Assembly: GCF_003586445.1 (NCBI RefSeq)
Contig: NZ_CP030028.1
Coordinates: forward strand, 262,501-326,500
Direction: 5' to 3'
DNA from: Bacillus sp. Y1
GTDB taxonomy: Bacteria > Bacillota > Bacilli > Bacillales > Cytobacillaceae
Length of the DNA: 64,000 nucleotides
The notes beneath the pieces were generated by a model. That model was not told the origin of the DNA. It was given only the letters and a program-made list of their open reading frames with translations, and made no database searches. Shown here in pieces: positions 63,020-64,000 of this stretch. Position 1 is the stretch's first letter, and each line of letters opens with the position of its first letter. The translations under genes and the position numbers were made by a program.

Positions 63020-64000
63020 TGAGACAGATTTTTCTATCAATAAAACATATTTGGAAACTCATCATTCTGCTGTTTCTTATCGCTGTAACGTTTTCGTATG
63101 CGATGTTCCAAGGTGGGTTTGTCAGCTGGTTTTTATTTTATAGCTTTGTTCCTTTTGCTTTGTACGCTCTTTTCTTGGCTGCTTACTCGACTCGAAAGTT
63201 TCAGATTAGTAGAGAGTTTTCAAAATTTGAATACAGTGCAGGCGAAACCTTAAAGGTGAAAGTTCATTTGGCGAGAACAAATGCCTTTCCTCTGTTTTAC
63301 CTTGTGGCAGAGGATCTATTAAGTGAACAGCTTCGCGGCAATCCCAACGCAAAAATGCTTTTATTCCCGGGCTTAAAAAAGCAGTTTACATTTGAATACG
63401 AGATTCCACAGTTACCTCGAGGGGAACATATTTTTCAGAGTGTTCGTCTCAAGCTCGGAGATCCTTTAGGTTTAATTGAGAGGCAAGTAGAATTTCATAC
63501 AACGGATCGATTTATTGTTTATCCTCAAATAGAGGAGCTAGTCTACCGTCCGCATGAGAATCAGTTTGACCAAGGGATGACAGCTTCCAAGGAACGAGTG
63601 CAGAGAGATACGACGATGGCGATTGGTCTGAGAGAATACCAGCCGGGAGATAAGTTCTCTTGGATTAATTGGAAGGCAAGTGCAAAGCGAAATGATCTTA
63701 TGACGAAGGAATTTGAACAGCGTCAATCGCATGATATTTGTCTTATTATGGACTGTGTACCGTCCGAAGAGTTTGAGACAGTGGTTTCCTTTACGGCATC
63801 TTTAGTCAAGGGGATTCTTCGAAAAGGGGCACAGGTGGGGCTATTAACATTGGGTAAGGATCGACAATTTTTCCCTGTCCGTAGTGGGGAAGATCATCAG
63901 CAAAGCCTTTTTTATCATCTGGCTAAAATCAAAGCAGAGAGTCAAGTGCCTCTAGATAGAGTGCTAGGGGGAGAAAGCTTTCTTGGAAATCAAACCGTCT
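63019..64000 (+). CDS. DUF58 protein (YeaD-like), cut by the window edge
   Basis: From ATG 63019, which overlaps the MoxR stop, an open frame of 327 codons runs to the right edge. Two N-terminal membrane helices (about 10-55), a beta-rich domain, then the DUF58 signature GLREYQPGDKFSWINWKASAKRNDLM at about 200-226 and a VWA-like fold (DICLIMDC). DUF58 and MoxR genes are typically paired and often followed by a transglutaminase gene, which would lie beyond this window. Confidence 0.92.
   Translation, partial: MRQIFLSIKHIWKLIILLFLIAVTFSYAMFQGGFVSWFLFYSFVPFALYALFLAAYSTRKFQISREFSKFEYSAGETLKVKVHLARTNAFPLFYLVAEDLLSEQLRGNPNAKMLLFPGLKKQFTFEYEIPQLPRGEHIFQSVRLKLGDPLGLIERQVEFHTTDRFIVYPQIEELVYRPHENQFDQGMTASKERVQRDTTMAIGLREYQPGDKFSWINWKASAKRNDLMTKEFEQRQSHDICLIMDCVPSEEFETVVSFTASLVKGILRKGAQVGLLTLGKDRQFFPVRSGEDHQQSLFYHLAKIKAESQVPLDRVLGGESFLGNQTV

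Overview
The window is chromosomal DNA of a low-GC, endospore-forming-type Firmicute of the family Bacillaceae. The left end keeps the Bacillus subtilis ydi gene order (tsaB-rimI-tsaD, the ABC-F gene ydiF, moaC, rex, ydiK, ydiL, groES-groEL). Shine-Dalgarno sites are strong, TTG/GTG starts are common, intrinsic terminators are abundant, and CIRCE, cre, Fur, Fnr and sigma-D type sites look Bacillus-like. The tatAy-tatCy pair, which I remember next to rex in B. subtilis, is absent. The species cannot be named from sequence reading alone.

Layout. 1-8.6 kb: tRNA t6A synthesis, molybdopterin, redox sensing and chaperonin housekeeping, with a cluster of DnaA-box-like sites between tsaD and ydiF. 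8.7-18.1 kb: an amide amino acid module. A GlnK/GlnL-type two-component system lies beside a Na+-coupled amino acid symporter, glutaminase, L-asparaginase, aspartase and an NhaC-type antiporter. Two promoters in this module share a 51-bp architecture followed by a cre-like site. 18.4-22.8 kb: small or poorly known genes (Cys/Gly-tailed protein, Cys-rich protein, a frameshifted DUF6143-like gene, an FG-GAP protein, a lipoprotein, a Nudix hydrolase). 23.3-30.6 kb: aminotransferase and XRE-cupin regulator, then a five-gene NikABCDE/Cnt-like importer behind a Fur box. 30.6-31.3 kb: a strict 52-bp tandem array. 31.5-42.0 kb: DUF4317, a VWA lipoprotein, DUF454, an Fnr-boxed DUF1858-DUF438 pair, two chemoreceptors and an MFS pump.

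42.5-53.8 kb: a complete-looking monoderm Tad (Flp pilus) operon: VWA lipoprotein, unknown protein, CpaB/SAF, TadZ, TadA, TadB, TadC, Flp, TadE, TadG-like. It continues into a secreted tryptophan-rich repeat protein and three tandem paralogous small membrane proteins. The last four genes are the best candidate for an undescribed system (Tad-exported surface or membrane-active protein with cognate membrane partners). 54.2-58.4 kb: a 1391-residue secreted nuclease/5'-nucleotidase. 58.4-61.7 kb: a 20-bp tandem array, then beta-phosphoglucomutase and maltose phosphorylase, which together turn maltose plus phosphate into glucose and glucose-6-phosphate. 62.1-64.0 kb: a MoxR ATPase and a DUF58 protein cut by the window edge.

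Non-coding repeats are unusually rich: the 52-bp array, the 20-bp array and a ~318-bp hairpin-rich element present twice in inverted orientation 17 kb apart. No tRNA, rRNA, CRISPR array or intact insertion sequence was seen; only a frameshifted IS110-type transposase scrap lies in the symporter leader. All family names come from reading motifs and from memory; no database search was run.
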